DNA of 64,000 nucleotides from Monarcha castaneiventris obscurior (Eukaryota; Chordata; Aves; Passeriformes; Monarchidae): contig JAMPIT010000493.1 in the NCBI GenBank assembly GCA_026261815.1, positions 4,543,501-4,607,500 on the forward strand, given 5' to 3'. The translations under genes were made by a program, and so were the position numbers. Below the pieces are notes generated by a model that was not told where the DNA came from, ran no database searches, and worked only from the letters and a program-made list of their open reading frames with translations. This document shows, in pieces, positions 15,201 through 24,849 of the stretch; within the stretch, counting starts at the first letter, position 1, and the number at the start of each line of letters is the position of its first letter.

Positions 15201-16330
15201 TTTAAAGGTCTATTACAATACTGTCCATGCTGCTGCCTGTCCAGCAATTTGATATGATCTTCCTGCATTGTACAGTGGAGAATGTCATATGAGAAAGATG
15301 AACCAATGATAGTGACCTACAGTGAAAGTGTCCCTGCTATGCCCTGCTCTCTTTGGTGCTCTGAGATCCTACATAGAACACACCCCTGCAGAGAGTGGTA
15401 ATTGCATCATCTCTTAAAATGATCAATACCAGATTAGCCCATGATGTCATTAACAAGAGAATAAGAAGTTAATTGTCCTCATTGGAATGTTAACTCCATG
15501 GTAATAAAGAGATTTCTTACAAAATAACATAGGGCAAACACATCCTCTGAGCACTCCAGCACCAAGAGGTTTGGGCAGGAGTGAGCCCAGGCTTTCCTGG
15601 CCTAGCACAGCTCAGAGCAGAAATCCAGCAAAGAAGCAGTTGAGTAGGCAAGTGCCACAGCTGATGTGAAAAACTGACCTTTAAAAGTCACTTATACTGC
15701 TGTAGTATCTTTTAGAGCTGATCTGAGTCCAGGTGAGTCCCTAACAGGTACTTTGTACTAATGAACAAAACCACTTCTCACTGCTGCAAACAGAACAGCA
15801 AGGAAGGGATGCATGGAGAAAACAGAGACAGCCAACAGACAAAAGCTCATGGTGTGGTGGGGAAAGGGACACCAGAGGGAAAAGCCAAGAGTGTTCTCTC
15901 ACCAGAGCTGGCTGAGACCCCAAGTTACCACCAGCAAAACTGGACTCAGATAATTTCACTGCCTTGGTTTATTTAAAAAATCTTCCCAGTGAATTCAGCC
16001 TCTCAAGTGAAGCAGAGCTGAGTGTCCATGGGAATGGAGCCCCAGCTTAGAGCTCAGGAGACACAGCAGGTGTGACAGTGGACACCCCACCTGTGCTGTT
16101 GCACCGTGGTTGCCTCAGTCCCAGCCTGCAAAGGATTTCCCTGCTGATACAGGGATGTAAAGGGGACAGAACTCTCAGCTTCTGTACTAACCATGGATTA
16201 TACCACCACGTAATAATGCCACCTGGTGAATACTGACCCAACATAATAAAGATATTTAAAAGGACTCAACACTTAAGTTGGGTGTGACTGTTATCAGCCA
16301 ACCTACCTGACACTTCTCCTTGAGGTCCAT
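170..16330 (-). CDS. TMEM94: TMEM94 (KIAA0195/ERMA), N-terminal 355 residues, nine coding exons, runs off the left edge
   Basis: TMEM94 is a multi-pass ER membrane protein related to P-type ATPases and reported as an ER magnesium pump (ERMA); variants in the human gene cause a neurodevelopmental and cardiac syndrome. The nine coding pieces total 1,065 nt (355 codons). All GT/AG junctions keep phase, and the product aligns with my memory of human TMEM94 almost without gaps. Predicted membrane segments lie at about residues 69-85, 97-114, 278-299 and 317-337. An actuator-like segment (VEGD..ALRPGQ, then LEPGD) lies at about residues 180-215, between segments 2 and 3. The human protein is about 1,350 residues, so roughly three quarters is outside the window, including the catalytic region. 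The next exon was not found in positions 1-169. The identity is very secure; exact splice sites come from sequence reading alone. Confidence 0.95.
796..882 (-). CDS. TMEM94: TMEM94 coding exon (residues 288-316)
   Basis: An 87-nt exon in phase 0 at both ends, encoding 29 residues that begin AGFLITNAVRFIF and end SWQYTLLQLQ. It supplies the second half of membrane segment 3 and the loop before segment 4. The acceptor reads ttgcag before 882 and the donor is CAG followed by gtaaag. The exon is too short to give a long reading frame and was found by matching to the known protein and its splice signals. Confidence 0.93.
1184..1286 (-). CDS. TMEM94: TMEM94 coding exon (residues 253-287)
   Basis: A 103-nt exon that starts with the last base of a split Arg codon and ends in phase 0. 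It reads WCLEMALSRPVTALDNERF and then VQSVMLKYAVPIVL, the latter opening membrane segment 3. The acceptor has a strong T run (gttttttag) and the donor is CTG followed by gtgggt. Against human TMEM94 only conservative changes appear (for example Asp to Glu after CL, and His to Lys before YAVP). Confidence 0.94.
1573..1724 (-). CDS. TMEM94: TMEM94 coding exon (residues 203-252), proline-rich cytosolic loop
   Basis: A 152-nt exon starting in phase 0 (DDEHIVLEPGDLFPPF) and ending two bases into an Arg codon, which the next exon completes. It holds an LEPGD motif like those of P-type ATPase actuator domains, then a proline-rich stretch (SPPPSPRG), and ends RLFRVLKTPIIDNV. The acceptor is ttttctag before 1724 and the donor is CAG followed by gtcagt at 1572. 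The proline-rich insert is shared with the mammalian protein. No TGES motif is seen in it. Confidence 0.93.
2342..2538 (-). CDS. TMEM94: TMEM94 coding exon (residues 137-202), actuator-like region
   Basis: The longest TMEM94 exon here at 197 nt. It starts two bases into a split Asp codon and ends after GIK in phase 0. The stretch MYPDLHMPYAPSWSLHWAYR, followed by DGHLVNLPVSLLVEGD and ALRPGQESFASLRGIK, is nearly identical to human TMEM94 and was the first secure match to the family. The acceptor is gtgctttcag and the donor is AAG followed by gtaact. The strong conservation fits a structured cytosolic domain just after membrane segment 2. Confidence 0.97.
3180..3316 (-). CDS. TMEM94: TMEM94 coding exon (residues 91-137), second membrane segment
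   Basis: A 137-nt exon carrying one base of a split Ser codon, 45 full codons and one base of a split Asp codon. It encodes VNALALFLLLLLDLLMIG, a leucine-rich membrane segment, followed by the basic stretch RQERLKCREVERRL. The basic flank suggests this end faces the cytosol. The acceptor follows a pyrimidine-rich tract ending gtgaag. A second AG five bases further on is possible, but this choice preserves the phase and the human length. The donor is G followed by gtgagg. Confidence 0.92.
3897..4024 (-). CDS. TMEM94: TMEM94 coding exon (residues 49-91), first membrane segment
   Basis: A 128-nt exon in phase 0 at the start, ending two bases into a Ser codon. It reads EVWRSSFLYHGNRCSCFHWP and then GASLMLLAVLLLLCCYG, the first hydrophobic membrane segment. 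The Cys-rich RCSCFHWPGA stretch before it is shared with human TMEM94. The acceptor is tttgcag and the donor is AG followed by gtgagc. On the opposite strand the same DNA reads as an Ala/Ser-rich frame, which is only a shadow. Confidence 0.94.
4710..4829 (-). CDS. TMEM94: TMEM94 coding exon (residues 9-48)
   Basis: A 120-nt exon, phase 0 at both ends, encoding 40 residues of the cytosolic N-terminal tail. It begins DEMTSSLGLTTKKAL and ends EGHQKERKKGASWK. The human protein has SALGLSTRKAL and EGHLRERKKCLTWK at the same places. The acceptor is tttttctggtacctcag before 4829 and the donor is AAG followed by gtgagg. Joined to the start-codon exon it gives exactly the human spacing, so no exon is missing between them. 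Confidence 0.93.
4830..16306 (-). other. TMEM94: TMEM94 intron 2 (about 11.5 kb)
   Basis: Intronic DNA between the start-codon exon and the first long coding exon. It holds a short CR1 fragment near 14,886 and otherwise unremarkable unique sequence. Short open frames on both strands show no recognisable protein family. The known N-terminus is complete without any exon from this interval, so no TMEM94 coding exon is expected. I see no RNA gene or complete mobile element. Confidence 0.8.
14886..14955 (-). mobile_element. CR1 LINE fragment, 3' end, minus strand
   Basis: Reads gaatggtttggattggaagg and then cacctt...ccccctgccatggggc, the familiar reverse complement of the CR1 3' tail of birds. 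Only about 70 bases are left, so it is a severely 5'-truncated, degenerate copy in TMEM94 intron 2. It has no coding capacity. Confidence 0.85.
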
Positions 16331-16433
16331 GGCTGTGCAGTTCTGTAAGCATGACCAGCAAAAGGGGACTGCTCCTCAGGGGAGAATGTCTCCTAGGTAG
16401 AGAAGAGCTTGGCTACATTTACCACATCACCAT
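16307..16433 (-). CDS. TMEM94: TMEM94 exon 2: end of the 5'UTR and start codon (residues 1-8)
   Basis: This 127-nt exon carries the start codon. The ATG at 16,330-16,328 opens MDLKEKCQ, and the donor CAG/gtaggt follows at 16,306. The human protein begins MDLKEKHLG, so the match is convincing despite only 24 coding bases. The context is gccATGG, a good initiation context. The 5' end is set by a very strong acceptor, cttccccttctgtttctgcag, before 16,433. The 5'UTR part begins ATGGTGATGTGGTAA, a four-codon upstream ORF. An intron of about 11.5 kb separates it from the next coding exon. Confidence 0.9.
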
Positions 16434-19400
16434 CTGCAGAAACAGAAGGGGAAGCAGTCAAGTCTCCCACATCGCTTCCTTTAGGATAAGAAAGTGATGA
16501 AATACACAAAATTCAAATTACAGGATTGGTATTTAAAAGAAGGAGAACTAGGGAGACTAAAGTCCTTCTAACAGTACATCAACCTGCCCCATAACTCGGA
16601 AGTTAAGTTAGCTCAACTCTCCCCAAAATCCGGCATCCATAGATGAATTAAGTTCCCTGCAGTGCAGAGTAAGAGTATTATCATAGTGCTGACAGGCTTT
16701 TGGGCAAGCTTCCAAAAAAAGGCTGACAAAGCCTGGATTTCACCAGGTGTTGGAGCAAGCTGTCACCCATGGCTATTTGTCTTGTTCCTCCTATCTACCA
16801 GGAGCTTTGTCCAGCTATTCTCTAACGGAGCCAGCAGTGATTCTTCCATTTGCTGAACATCACATCCACCCTTAGACAAGGTGCTGGGCTGAGCGTGGAT
16901 CTGATCACCAGTGAGTCGGCCAGAAGTCCTAAAAACAATTCCAGATGACCACAGACCTAGGCCTCTTCTCTTTTTAGCAAAACTGGGACTCTAACAGAAT
17001 TGAGGTAGGAAGCAGCTCTGGAACTCACATCCTTCTTCTAGCTAACCCTCCTCTACCTCCCATGGTACAAATTTGTTCTTCTTTCACAAAATGTCTTTTC
17101 TGGTCAAAACAAAGGATCTGTGTACATCGCTCCAGAGGACTCTCTTATATATAAACATGACATGATCCTATAACATTATGCTATGATTGTCTTGGGAAAG
17201 TCTTTCTGTTGGTTAGCAATTCTTCTATTTTTTAATATCACACAGAAGCTCAGGACTTGGACATATCCTTCTCCTAAATCCAAATAAACAAGGAAGCAGC
17301 TAGATATGCAAATCAACCCAAACCACCCACACACCTCCTAGATACAATGGGACTGGCCTTTGCCAGCTGGGATTTACTACCCTGGTTTATACAACACTGC
17401 CTTCTTCAAAGAAGGATTCTGGAGAGCCCCTCCTTGTAGCAGTCACCTACAGTGCTGCTCTGACAATGCTGCATAACTTCAAGGAAAACAAAAGGCATCC
17501 AAACTCAGAAAGCCACTCTGTCCCACTCTGCAGAGTTAGATTTCAGTATTTTCTCTGCTGCAGGCAATCCTGCACCTGCATTCTGGGGGGAAGCAGCAGG
17601 CATTCAATATTCAGAGTGCTGGTTATCAAAGACCTGCCTATAGAACCACAATCAGCACCTGCAAGTGCCATTTTTTGGCTGCTGGGCTGGTTGGCATGAG
17701 CTACCAGTCTGGACTCTGCCCTACTTTTCTGTTCTGTGACCTTTTCAATGTGCACACAACGAGGGAATAAAGTTATTTTCAGTCACTTCATATCCCTGCC
17801 AGGCCAATTAGCAACTGCAAAGAGAAGATCAGACAAAGTTACTGGAGTGAAGCTGACAAAGAGCTCCCAGCAAAGGGCTGGGAGCGGGAAGGAGGAAAAA
17901 GCACTTCTGTGTGTTTGCACACAGCAGTTTAGAGCCTTAGTATCTTGCCTTTAATGTGAGAATTACTTCAGTATAAGGCAAGGCAAGACAAGATGATTTT
18001 AAGGAGAAAATGGTCACTAACAATAAAAAGACTAAGATAAATCCATGATTCTTCTTTTTAGTCCCCTCCAAGAGAAGATTTGATAGCTGATCTACTGAAA
18101 GACTTATGCACCATGCTCTCACTTGTTCAAACAAAACTAAGAGCCTGAATTTCTCTCTGGATCTGGATTTCAAAAGCATCCACCAGGAGTGGGTGGCTTT
18201 GGCTGGAGGGCAGGGGCTGAGCTGGGCAGGATGCAGGATTTCTGCACTGCCCTCAGTGCCATTCTGGTTCTGGCAGCAAACTGAAATGTGATCCTGAATG
18301 CAAAACACGCCATTCCCTAAAGTTCACAGCACATCATCTGCATGCTTAGGAACACCACCCTGGAGTCCTTCAGTACTAGGAAGCAGGAAACACACCAAGG
18401 GTGTTAAAAATACAAAGGACTGGTTGGAAGGAGTGAATATTCCCTGTTTAGAGAAATTCAGAAGCTGTTATAATGGACAATATAACAAGAGCTTGTGAAA
18501 ATAATCCGTGGTGCACAAAGCACTGCTTCATCATCATACATGTTCAGGGCTTTTCCAAAATTTGAACACACTGACAGAAGCAGTTTAGTTTTTCTCACAT
18601 CCCCAGTGTAAGGTACCAGCAATGGTAGATTGTACACATTTCACACAGAGCAAGCAAGAAGACAAGTCTTCCCTCTGCCAATCCAGATACACAGAACAAG
18701 GAGAACATTTAATTTTCCAATGTTTAAAAAGGGTTTTCATTTAGAACCAAAAATTCTGAACACAGCTAATCCCAGATAGGTTGGGATACCTTAGTGTTGG
18801 GTTAACTGAAGCCAATAGCAAAGACAGGCTAGGATGACAAACCAACCTCCCTCAATTTCTGCACCTGGACCAGCACTGGAGCCATAGAAGATGTGATTTG
18901 CGTGTTTTCTTTTAAATGCAGAATTTATCAAAACAAAACTGCAAGAATTTTGTCATTCCAACTAAACACCTCACATGCATTACAGAGATCTTGAAAACAC
19001 TCAGGAAACATCTCCACACACTGAGGCTGCAGTAATTTAATAAATTCTGGAGGCAGCGTGTAGATCTGTAGAGTTGTGCATCTACTCACTCCTGACCCTG
19101 CAAGGTCCTTGTGTGCTCCCCTCCCAGACTCCTGTTTCAGGGACTCCTGCAATTTCCACCTCCAGACATGTCTCTGATCATCCCTACCCTGCTGCAGGGA
19201 CTCTCCACGCTCTGGACTTATCCTAGTTTTGTGCACTGCTATTCCACACTGGAATATCTGCTTTCTTCTGCCCTCCCTGTTCTTATCTCTCTTCTGTCCG
19301 CCCAGGCAATTAGTCATGTCAACATGTTACACTCTGCAGGACAGAAATGAAGTGGGGCTGCTTTGCTGGGACATGTTGGAGGGTGTCAAATATTCAGCCA

Positions 19401-22400
19401 CAGACCATGAGAGATGCTTGAAGCTGTGGCTGCACTAATCAGACACCACATGCTCCCAGTGCAGCCAGTTTACCCCTTCCACCTTCCCAGCACACTCCAT
19501 CTTCCTCAGGATTTTCAAGCCTAGAGCAGTTTGTGAAACTTGGGGATGGCTGGATGTGGCGTTCAAGTGCCATCATGTTGCATTCAGCCTGAAAAATATT
19601 TCCAAATCGTTGGGTAAGAGTGAAACCCAGGATAGGGTTCACCAAATAATCCAATGCTAACAGCAAGCCAACTGTCTGGAAGTCCTGTATGCCAAACCCA
19701 GCCAATGGTTATCCCACAGCTGGGGGGAGAGGTCTGCAATCCACCTTAGAGTATCTCTGTTTTATACAACTGAGTGAGTTTGGTGCCTGAGTTGCCATGT
19801 GTGACTGATACCCTTTTCAAATTGAAAAATACACCCATATCCCCCCTGCAACTTGTTTCAGTTTGGATATGCCCTGAGCAAAGAGCAAGTCTTGTAGCTT
19901 GATCTGAGTATCAACAAGTGTTTGAAACATCCCTCTGGACAGCAGAACTTTGCAAGGGTCCATTCACCCTTTTCTTTACCAGATCATCTCTTGAACGGCA
20001 ATGTGTTACGCAGTCAGTGTATTTATACAGGTAAAAAATACTATGGCTAATATTTTCCTTTGAAATCCAAGGATTTCAAATCACCTAACTATCAGTGTGA
20101 GATAGCAGTGTTGAATTCTAATAAAAAACTGTACAGCATGATATATTACTTACTGAATTTATAAAACAACTAGCAAACAGAAAGATCAGGTAATTATAGA
20201 ACCTATAGACAGTTGGAAAGAAAAATATGTTTCAGAAGCTGCTGTCTTTAGGGAGAAAAATAAATCAACCTAATGATACTATTTTCCTTAAAGTGTTCAA
20301 TCACTGATGCTTTCATGTTATTTACTGAAAACTCCCAACACAGATTAGTCTATGAAAAATGATGGGGAGTGTGAACATTTCTCGCTGCCAAAAGTGAATT
20401 CCTCAAGAACAGAAGCCTGATCTGTCACCGAGAATAGAAACACGGGGGAACAGATAATAACCAAAAAAAGCCTTGGAGAAAATGGCTTCGATTTGAGCTG
20501 ATTGTTTTGATATCAGCAGAACCATACGGTCTTCCTACTCATGAGGAGCTGATGTCTGCCTGATAATTTGCAATATTTGCTGGTATACAGCCTTCCAAAG
20601 GTGCATTGAGAGATACTGTCAATTGCTTTGAGACCCACTGAAAGCACAGAATAATTACTGCAAGGGAGCTGGCGGCCACACTTCTTGGCTTCACTATCTG
20701 TCTGTGAAAAAAGACTTGTCAGAATTTGGGCCAGCTAAACATTCTCTGCCTCAATAACCCCAGACTGCAGATAGGAATATGCATATCTGCTTCAGAGGGA
20801 GACTGTGAAGTAAATTTATTAGTATCTGTAAAGTGAGATCCTCTGAAATACTGCTGTATATGTGCTAAGTATTATCAACTCAGTAGCAGTCAAATATCTC
20901 ATTTGAGCCTGGCTGTGAAGAATCAGGAGCTGATTTCACACAGGCTCTGCTCCCCTTCCTAAGTGTCAGGAATCAGAGAGAGGTCTATTCTACACTGAAT
21001 CACAAACAGGATTAAACTTGAAATGAACTTAAGAGTTTGTCTTCAACTGACAAGTGTGTCTCTTGGAGGTGAAATTACTTTTTGTTTAAACCTTACTTGC
21101 TGAGAGTTTTCCAATAAAAAATATCTGACTCTTTCCTTCTTTCTTCAGCACATTCAGGACTTGCACATTAGACTGTTACAAAAGAGTCACTGCTCAAAAC
21201 AAAACCTGAGCAACAAAGAGGGAGAAGGGGAGTAGGGAATGGCTTTGGCACACTTGTAAGAGTCAGAACTTTGGTTTACTTATGAGATAAGATTGATAAA
21301 ACATGATGTTCCACAAGTGAAAGAACACTTTTATTTTTGTTTTCATTTCATTCTGGTGAGCTGAGAAGCAATTATCAAAAGAAATATGATCAAAAGAATT
21401 ATAAAGCTAGTTTAGTCTACCTTACTGTTTCCACAGGGGCTGATACTGTCTCAAATTAAGGTATTGTAAATCTGAAAAGTATTTGCTGTGTTCATTTTTC
21501 TTTACTTGGTTAAAAAGAAAAAAGAGTGTTTGGGAATTAAAGGATTGCTTTATTTTTTCTGCTTCAGGTACTGCCCGCCACAGAAAGACACAGCATGTAG
21601 AGAGTCTGGATCAAAGTGAAAAATGCAACAAAAGGCACAGTTCTGAAAGGTGGAAGGGCCCCTCCAGCTTCTGCAGAGAGATAAGACATTGTTGTGGCAT
21701 GATGTCTTGAATAGAATTTTTTACAGCAAATCTATGGAAGAATTCACTGCAAAAGTGACAGCTGTCATTCATCATCATGATATTGGTTATTATGGTAACC
21801 AGGACTGTATAACTACCTCCATCTAAAAAGAAGTAATCCTGAAATGTTAGAAAACCACAGAAAGACAATGGCCCAAAATAAAATTTAAAAAGCTTGCACT
21901 GTATTTATAGGACCTTTTAATAAATTAATTTTTGCTGATATACACTGACTCAGAGACAAAAGTGCAGCTTTTACTCTTAAATCTAGATTATAAATAAAGG
22001 TGTTGCATTCATAATTTATAGTACATCTAGGTAAAAAGCATTCTTACACCAGTGTTTGCCATTTGGAGATATTTGGTAAACATTGTGCCAATGGGAAGAT
22101 GTTCTCTGGGAGTTGCCCAGAGCAGACAGCACCTGAAAGCCATTCAGACCAAGCTCAAACACCCACTCCAAGCACAGCACAGCCCCTTATCTAGAAAAGG
22201 CACTGAGCAGCTCACAGATTGTGTGTTTTGCTATTCTCACAAGCCCCATGAAAGTTTTATGATGAACACGTGTAGGATGAGCCGTGCCTAGAAATAGGGC
22301 AGTGAGCTGCCTCACTCTACTGTGAAAGGAAAACAAGAGCTCTCTGCAGCTCCTGAAGAACTTGCCCCCAGTCTTCACTCAAGAGCATACCAGAGATCCA

Positions 22401-24278
22401 AACTGCCCTATTTAGCATTCAAACAGTCCCATACGTTACCACAGATGCGAACCCAAGCAACCCAAAGCAAATCCTGCTCCCACAAGTCTAAGTGCAGGAC
22501 AATGCTGCCTAAGCCCAGGCAGGTCACTCTCTTTGGCCAACCCCACCAAAGGATTTGTCTTTTGGCCAATCCCCCATGGCCCCTGGCCCTGCTCCTGGCC
22601 AGTCCCAGCCAGCCACAGGGGGATAAAAGCCCTCCCAACTCACACCTTCTTAGGGTTGTGTCTCTGCCTGGAGCAGGTTGGTCTCTGAGTACTTGCAGTG
22701 GCTTCCAGCACCTAATTTTGGTAGGGCTCTGACAGATCACGATGTAAACAGAGCTGTAATGTGAAGACTAGAGGGCAAAGGTTTGTTTTCTTGCTTTTAC
22801 CTGTGGCACCAATATTGATTTGTTTAGTGACCGAGGCTAGAAGCACTAATATCTTAATCTTCTCATCAGATAAAAAATGTTGGCAAGGTGTTTGTTTAAA
22901 AGGTCATGGTTAAGAAGAATGTTATGTAAATTTTTTTCAATAAGCTTGAGTAAAACATAGGAAATGTAAACCACTTATCTAAAAAACAAAGCATATCTTG
23001 CATAAAATCAGCACGATGTAGCTATTTCTATGTATGCCTACATTAGGCAGGCTTCTTGGAAAATAAATTTAGTTTGCTTGCTAGGGTATTCAAATTTTAC
23101 TATATCTGAGCAAGCCCTGTAGATTAATGCAGTACAGCAGCTGTTGAGTAACAGTTTGTTTATATAGAAACCTGTATTTCTAAGTAACCTCAAGTGTTTC
23201 ATGGAGCTCGTGTACTACTATTCCATTGTGTCCCATTGTGTGTGAGCTGCCTGTTCAGCTAGGAAGTTTATTCTACAATAGCTGGGGGAAATTATAGGAT
23301 TTTAGAGAAGCAGACCTTAGTAGCCTCCTTTTCTGAGAAAACATTAACATGTCTACGACTTGGTAGCTGCCTCAGGAAGATGCAGGGGTGCTTAAGCTCT
23401 CTGCTACTACCTCGGTAACTTTTAAGACTGGTAAGGCTAACTTAAGGAAACTCTTCCGAGGCACAAGGGTTCCTATGAAAACTCAGTGAGTGTTAAATGT
23501 GTAACTAAAACACTCTCCACCCCTGTCTATGGGGTTTCCCCTCCTCTCTATCTTCTGGGTAGATAGTATCATCTCAGACAAACTACGTGCGCTTTAAGTA
23601 ATGGGATTTGTTAGACTTTTCCTTATCAATAACCCCCTGTGTTATCCTGATAGGGGAAAGCTCCCAAACGGACAAACAGAAAGAACTGCATGGATCACAG
23701 CTTTTGAAAATAGAACAGGTGGACGTCTGGGGCAAAACGAAGTGTGCCGTGAACTTCTGCTGATCATAACACTGCGATGACGTAGGCACAGGAGGGCAGC
23801 AATATGAAAGAACCGGCTGGGCGAAGGCTGCTATCCCGGCTGGAAAGAGTCTGGAAAAACTCCTAAAGGGCAGAATGTGGGACCAGACACTAAACCTTTA
23901 CGCGGAGCACGGAACCGCAGCTACCCCAAGCGCGCCCTCGGCTGATGGGCACCCCCTGGCCTGGCTCCGAGCCCCGTGCCCGGGGGATGCTCCGAGGCGC
24001 TGCGAGCCGGAGCCTGTCCCGCAGCTGTGGGAGAAGCCCCGCCAGTGCGCTGAGCCGCCAACACGTGTCTGGACCGCCTTTTGTGTGTCCTTTTCTAATT
24101 TCCTCTCCCTCCTAAGCCGCTGGGTAACGCTCCGGCGAGCTGCGAGCAACGGGGCCGCAGGGCTGCGGGACCGCCGCGGGCTCTGCCTCGGGCCTCCCCA
24201 CCCGAGGTGGGGACCCCCCGGCCGCGCTCCCCGGTGGGCCACAGCCCGGCCCTGCCCCGCCGCCCGGCCCGTACTCAC
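16434..24278 (-). other. TMEM94: TMEM94 intron 1 (about 7.8 kb)
   Basis: Intronic DNA between the CpG-island exon and the start-codon exon. No coding exon is recognised. The stretch at about 22,500-22,740 looks promoter-like or LTR-like and is listed separately. The rest is AT-leaning unique sequence with short open frames that match nothing I know. Confidence 0.75.
22560..22740 (+). promoter_or_regulatory. Possible solo-LTR or cryptic promoter-like block
   Basis: A GC-richer patch in TMEM94 intron 1, opposite to the gene's direction. It has a CCAAT box (22,566-22,570), preceded by a similar TTGGCCAAC about 25 bases upstream. A TATA-like GATAAAAG follows at 22,622-22,629, spaced as in Pol II or LTR promoters. 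No matching partner LTR or internal retroviral sequence is seen, and clear TG...CA termini cannot be set. It could be an old solo LTR or chance. Confidence 0.25.
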
Positions 24279-24680
24279 CCGCCTCGCCGGGAGCTGCCGG
24301 CGGGGCCGCTCGGCCGCCGTGCCGCCGGGGCCGCCATCACGGGCACTGGCAGGCGGGACGCCCCGGCGCCGGGGGCCCGCGGGGGCGCTTCGGGGCCGCC
24401 GCAAGAAGCCGCTGTCTGGTTGGTGCGAGCCCGCGCGGCCGCCCGCACGCCGCGCGCTGATTGGCTGGGCCGGGGTGGCGCGCGAAGCCGGCGCCCGCCC
24501 TGGCGGCCGGTCGGGGCAAGCCGTGAGGCGAGGCTGAGGGGAAAGGGCGGCGTCGCTGAGGGGCGGCGCACGGAGCGGGGACCCCTGGCGAGGGTTACGC
24601 CAAGGCTGCTGGGGGGACGTCGTGAGGGCGGTGGTGAGGGGCAGTGAAGTGACTTCGGGGTGAAGGGAACGCGGGAGGGC
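23920..24680 (-). promoter_or_regulatory. TMEM94: CpG island promoter of TMEM94
   Basis: A sharply bounded, very GC- and CpG-rich block in otherwise AT-leaning DNA, typical of a vertebrate housekeeping promoter. It contains an inverted CCAAT box (ATTGG on the plus strand at 24,460-24,464), several GC boxes, and a palindromic CACGTG E-box at 24,062-24,067 just inside intron 1. No TATA box is seen. It surrounds the exon 1 donor of TMEM94. Long open frames of 150-360 codons on both strands here are a by-product of high GC content and are not genes. Confidence 0.8.
24279..24400 (-). other. TMEM94: TMEM94 non-coding exon 1 (5' end approximate)
   Basis: The probable first exon, inside the CpG island. 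Its 3' end is a near-ideal donor, GCGG followed by gtgagtac, at 24,278 on the minus strand. The transcription start cannot be read directly. A CCAAT box at 24,460-24,464 would place it roughly at 24,370-24,400. The exon includes an upstream ATG at 24,337 in strong context (gtgATGG) that would open a 21-codon ORF ending soon after the splice into exon 2. Extra untranslated exons between here and exon 2 cannot be excluded. Confidence 0.65.
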
Positions 24681-24804
24681 ATGGAGAAAGCCCGAAGGCG
24701 GTCCGTGGCCCGAGGCTCCATGCCCCGTCAATGGCACGCCGTGGTGGGTGCCCCAGGGAAGGGGATGAGGGAGAAGGGGAGTCCCTTTGCCGGGGCTGTG
24801 CCGC

Positions 24805-24848
24805 TGCAGGAGAAGGGTGACACCTGCAAGAGGAGGGTGACACCTGCA
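24805..24848. repeat. Short tandem duplication, 20-bp unit, about 2.2 copies
   Basis: Copy 1 (24,805-24,824) reads tgcaggagaagggtgacacc and copy 2 (24,825-24,844) reads tgcaagaggagggtgacacc. A third copy begins with tgca. The two full units differ at three positions. It sits just outside the TMEM94 CpG island on the upstream side. Confidence 0.85.
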
Positions 24849-24849
24849 G

